NCBI GenBank assembly: GCA_021819535.1
Contig: JAKAQU010000115.1
Span: 1 to 8,294 of the forward strand
Length of the DNA stretch: 8,294 bases
Reading direction: 5' to 3'
Source of the DNA: Pseudomonadota bacterium
GTDB lineage: Bacteria > Pseudomonadota > Alphaproteobacteria > Acetobacterales > Acetobacteraceae
The notes beneath the pieces were generated by a model that ran no database searches, was not told the origin of the DNA, and worked only from the letters and a program-made list of their open reading frames with translations. Positions within the stretch are counted from its first letter, which is position 1; each line of letters begins with the position of its first letter. The translations under genes and the position numbers were made by a program. This document shows positions 6,981 through 8,294 of the stretch, piece by piece.

Positions 6981-6993
6981 GGGGGCGGCCGTG

Positions 6994-7668
6994 ATGTATC
7001 CGAAAATCCCGACGGCGGGCGAAGTCGCGAGCCATTTCTGCGCGAGCCTCCGCGCGGCAAAGCGGGCGGAAACCCCTTATCGCCACTGGCTGCTCAGCGA
7101 TATCTTCCCCGAAGATCTCTGCACCGGTATCCTTACCCTCCCGATCGCGCCGCCCGTGCTCGGCCGCACCGATGGCACACGCAACAGCTATAATGACCAA
7201 CGCAGCTTCATCACCCCGATATTGCGCGAAAAATTCCCGACCTGCGCCGTCCTCGCCGAGGCGCTGCAGACGCCGGCGGTGGCATCGCTGATGACCGCGA
7301 CCTGCGACATTCCCGCCGAGGGCAGCTATCTCCGCATCGAATACATCCAGGATCTCGATGGCGCTTGGCTCGAACCGCATCGCGACATTCCGGAAAAGCT
7401 GTTCTCGATGGTGATCTATTTCTTCACCGGGCCGGATGCCAAGGAATGGGGCACCGATATCTATGACAGCGAGAAACGCTGGGTCGGGCAATCTTCGGGT
7501 GAGTTCAATTCAGGGGTGATTTTCGTGCCCGGCGAAAACACTTGGCATGGTTTCGAGCCGCGCCCGATCATCGGTGTGCGCCGCCTCATGGAAATCAACT
7601 ATGTCCGGCCGAGCTGGCGTGATCGCGAACAACTCTGCTGCCCCGACCAGCCTATTCGCACGGCCTGA
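6994..7668 (+). CDS. 2-oxoglutarate/Fe(II)-dependent oxygenase-like protein 2
   Basis: A 224-aa protein with a clear 2OG-Fe(II) oxygenase core: H129-R-D131 in EPHRDIPEK, then distal H185 in NTWHGFEP, and R196/R197 in GVRRLMEINYV as the likely 2OG-binding arginine. The RNSYNDQRSF segment (63-72) and SYLRIEYIQDLDGAWLEPH lead into the first metal ligands. Length and WHGF spacing are close to those of the upstream oxygenase, suggesting an old tandem duplication with strong divergence, or two co-recruited members of one superfamily. The start is ATG 6994 with AGGGGG 8 nt upstream (6980-6985, beginning on the last base of the previous stop codon). The GTG at 6991 is in frame but less well placed. 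The gene ends the rightward operon and no convincing terminator follows. The substrate is unknown; it resembles the many uncharacterised bacterial '2OG-Fe(II) oxygenase' entries with a PHxD motif. Confidence 0.82.
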   Translation: MYPKIPTAGEVASHFCASLRAAKRAETPYRHWLLSDIFPEDLCTGILTLPIAPPVLGRTDGTRNSYNDQRSFITPILREKFPTCAVLAEALQTPAVASLMTATCDIPAEGSYLRIEYIQDLDGAWLEPHRDIPEKLFSMVIYFFTGPDAKEWGTDIYDSEKRWVGQSSGEFNSGVIFVPGENTWHGFEPRPIIGVRRLMEINYVRPSWRDREQLCCPDQPIRTA

Positions 7669-7794
7669 TCGCGGCATAAGGGAGCGTGGGAAAACCACCG
7701 CGCGGCTCTCTCTCGCTTCGCTCGCCGTTCTTGGCGGGATTGCCGGCATCATGGCTGGCCGGCGACAGGTTCCGTAGGACGCAGACCTCTCCGT

Positions 7795-7830
7795 CAGCAA
7801 AGTCGGGACGGGCAGCAAAGTCGGGACGGG
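7795..7830. repeat. Perfect tandem duplication of an 18-bp unit
   Basis: The unit cagcaaagtcgggacggg occurs twice back to back (7795-7812 and 7813-7830) with no mismatch. The unit is a multiple of three, so in any frame it would duplicate six residues, but no supported gene covers it. It is most simply a replication-slippage duplication in decaying DNA. Confidence 0.95.
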
Positions 7831-7926
7831 ACGACCACGCAAATCGGACACCTACACCGGCTCTCGCAACAGCAGCAGACCTCGATGATGTTTGCCGATA
7901 ATCGGTCGAGCGAATTCCCGTCCTGA

Positions 7927-8070
7927 TCAGGAACGCGCAGCTTCGGGCGATCTTTCCCGTCGCTTCGGCGATCGAGGCCGCTCCCCGCCGCCGTCCCCGA
8001 ACCGGCCGCGCTTGCGCTCCTCGGCGCGGGGCTCGCAGGGCTCGCCCTCGCACGGCGGCGGTTTGGGTGA
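7927..8070 (+). pseudogene. Orphan C-terminal end of a PEP-CTERM (exosortase-sorted) protein
   Basis: In the frame closed by TGA at 8068-8070, the DNA encodes VPEP (7993-8004), then the hydrophobic run AALALLGAGLAGLALA (8005-8052), then RRRFG (8053-8067). This is the full three-part PEP-CTERM sorting signal: PEP motif, transmembrane helix and basic cluster at the extreme C-terminus. Such tails direct exported proteins to an exosortase. Only about 47 codons are open, back to a stop at 7924-7926, and no start codon, signal peptide or protein body precedes it. In another frame, bases 7926-7976 read IRNAQLRAIFPVASAIEAA, which would suit the lead-in to such a tail, so a frameshift near 7977-7992 is conceivable. 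I infer a truncated or frameshifted remnant. The tail motif is confident; the history is not. Confidence 0.62.
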
Positions 8071-8130
8071 GCGGCGGGGGTTGATCAAAAATTCGTGATT
8101 CGGGCAAAATCTGTTTTTGCTGGCGGAAAG

Positions 8131-8145
8131 TTAATGCGACGTTAA
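8131..8145. promoter_or_regulatory. Candidate CtrA binding site TTAA-N7-TTAA
   Basis: TTAA at 8131-8134 and TTAA at 8142-8145 are separated by exactly seven bases, matching the full CtrA consensus of alphaproteobacteria. It lies 67 bp upstream of the exported-protein start at 8213. Each half is part of a GTTAAT repeat (8130-8135, 8141-8146). In a GC-rich genome this pattern is rare by chance, but a single short match remains a prediction. Confidence 0.55.
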
Positions 8146-8162
8146 TCTCGTCTTTCGCGCCG

Positions 8163-8189
8163 ACCCGCCCGGGCGGGCGGCGGGCGGGT
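8163..8189 (+). other. GC-rich hairpin in the leader of the 8213 gene
   Basis: ACCCGCCC (8163-8170) can pair with GGGCGGGT (8182-8189). A competing perfect palindrome, CCGCCCGGGCGG, lies at 8165-8176. No T-run follows, so it is not a standard intrinsic terminator. It sits between the CtrA-type site and the ribosome binding site and could form an mRNA structure; no function is established. Confidence 0.4.
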
Positions 8190-8212
8190 GTGCCTTAAAC
8201 GGGGGGATTTTC

Positions 8213-8294
8213 ATGCGGCTTGCGATCCGTCTTTTTCTCACCACCAGCGCCTTGGCCGCCGGTGGCGCGCTCCTTGCCGCGGGGCCAGCGCGGG
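8213..8294 (+). CDS. Start of an exported protein (signal peptide), cut by the right edge
   Basis: Only the first 27 codons are present. The peptide has a basic start (MRLAIR), a hydrophobic core (LFLTTSALAAGGALLAA) and then GPAR, which fits a Sec signal peptide with cleavage beyond or near the window edge. GGGGGGA at 8201-8207 with 5-nt spacing supports the ATG at 8213. A CtrA-type site and a GC-rich hairpin lie upstream. Because an orphan PEP-CTERM tail ends 142 bp before it, this could be another surface protein of that type, but the mature part is not visible and no family can be named. Confidence 0.72.
   Translation, partial: MRLAIRLFLTTSALAAGGALLAAGPAR

Larger units (their letters stand above)
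7669..8212. other. 544-bp stretch without an intact gene
   Basis: No open frame here has a plausible start, binding site and protein-like composition together. It holds a possible degraded C-terminal tail (about 7715-7777), an 18-bp tandem repeat (7795-7830), an orphan PEP-CTERM tail (7927-8070), a small A/T-rich hairpin (GCAAAA 8104-8109 pairing with TTTTGC 8115-8120), a CtrA-type site and a GC-rich hairpin. It reads as a decayed region rather than a designed spacer. No insertion-sequence ends, tRNA or CRISPR repeats are recognisable. Confidence 0.6.

Noticed and set aside
7684..7705. Small hairpin after the second oxygenase as a terminator
   Set aside because: The stem is about four base pairs (GTGG with CCAC) and no T-run follows.
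8081..8088. TTGATCAA palindrome as a second FNR site
   Set aside because: The two TTGAT/ATCAA halves overlap with no 4-bp spacer, so it does not fit the FNR-type arrangement.
7652..8107. A 151-codon minus-strand frame across the gene-poor stretch
   Set aside because: It has an Arg/Ala-rich composition, includes the tandem repeat as a repeated RPDFA, has no family motif and runs into the end of the second oxygenase. The plus-strand PEP-CTERM tail explains part of the same DNA better.
8104..8120. GCAAAA/TTTTGC inverted repeat as an intrinsic terminator
   Set aside because: Six mostly A-T pairs give a weak stem and there is no following T-tract; the TTTTTG run is inside the stem.

Overview
This is a GC-rich bacterial chromosomal window that fits an alphaproteobacterium, probably in or near Rhodospirillales/Acetobacteraceae. 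The reasons are the aerobic-type cobalamin enzyme CobG, the alphaproteobacterial look of UbiT/UbiU/UbiV, a perfect FNR-type operator (TTGAT-N4-ATCAA) and a perfect CtrA-type site (TTAA-N7-TTAA). The lineage is inferred from motifs only; no search was run.

Layout. Bases 1-1127 (+) hold a membrane fatty acid desaturase whose start may lie off the left edge. Bases 1198-2415 (+) hold CobG (precorrin-3B synthase). It converges on, and overlaps by 38 bp, a four-gene minus-strand operon at 6151-2378: ubiT, ubiU, ubiV, and a 386-aa multi-domain Rid/chorismatase-like protein. ubiT/ubiU and ubiU/ubiV each share an ATGA stop/start overlap, and the fourth gene follows after 37 bp. From the opposite side of the ubiT promoter region, two similar-sized 2-oxoglutarate/Fe(II) oxygenase genes (6309-6980 and 6994-7668) run rightwards. 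The 157-bp divergent region carries the FNR-type operator. Bases 7669-8212 have no intact gene. They hold an 18-bp tandem repeat, an orphan PEP-CTERM sorting tail lacking the body of its gene, a possible second degraded tail, a CtrA-type site and a GC-rich hairpin. At 8213 a new exported-protein gene begins and runs off the right edge.

How the genes work together. UbiU and UbiV are the iron-sulfur U32 proteins, and UbiT the SCP2 lipid-binding protein, of the O2-independent ubiquinone pathway. The FNR site just upstream of ubiT suggests induction when oxygen falls. The Rid/chorismatase-like fourth gene is the least understood member. It could supply hydroxybenzoate from chorismate for quinone synthesis, or be an undescribed accessory factor. 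The genes around this operon (desaturase, CobG, two 2OG oxygenases) belong to families that use O2, so an O2-independent module sits among O2-dependent enzymes, in part behind a shared divergent promoter region.

The most interesting points are the Rid/chorismatase-like gene in the ubiTUV operon, an apparent relocation of one iron-sulfur cysteine in UbiU, the shared FNR operator, and the orphan PEP-CTERM tail.
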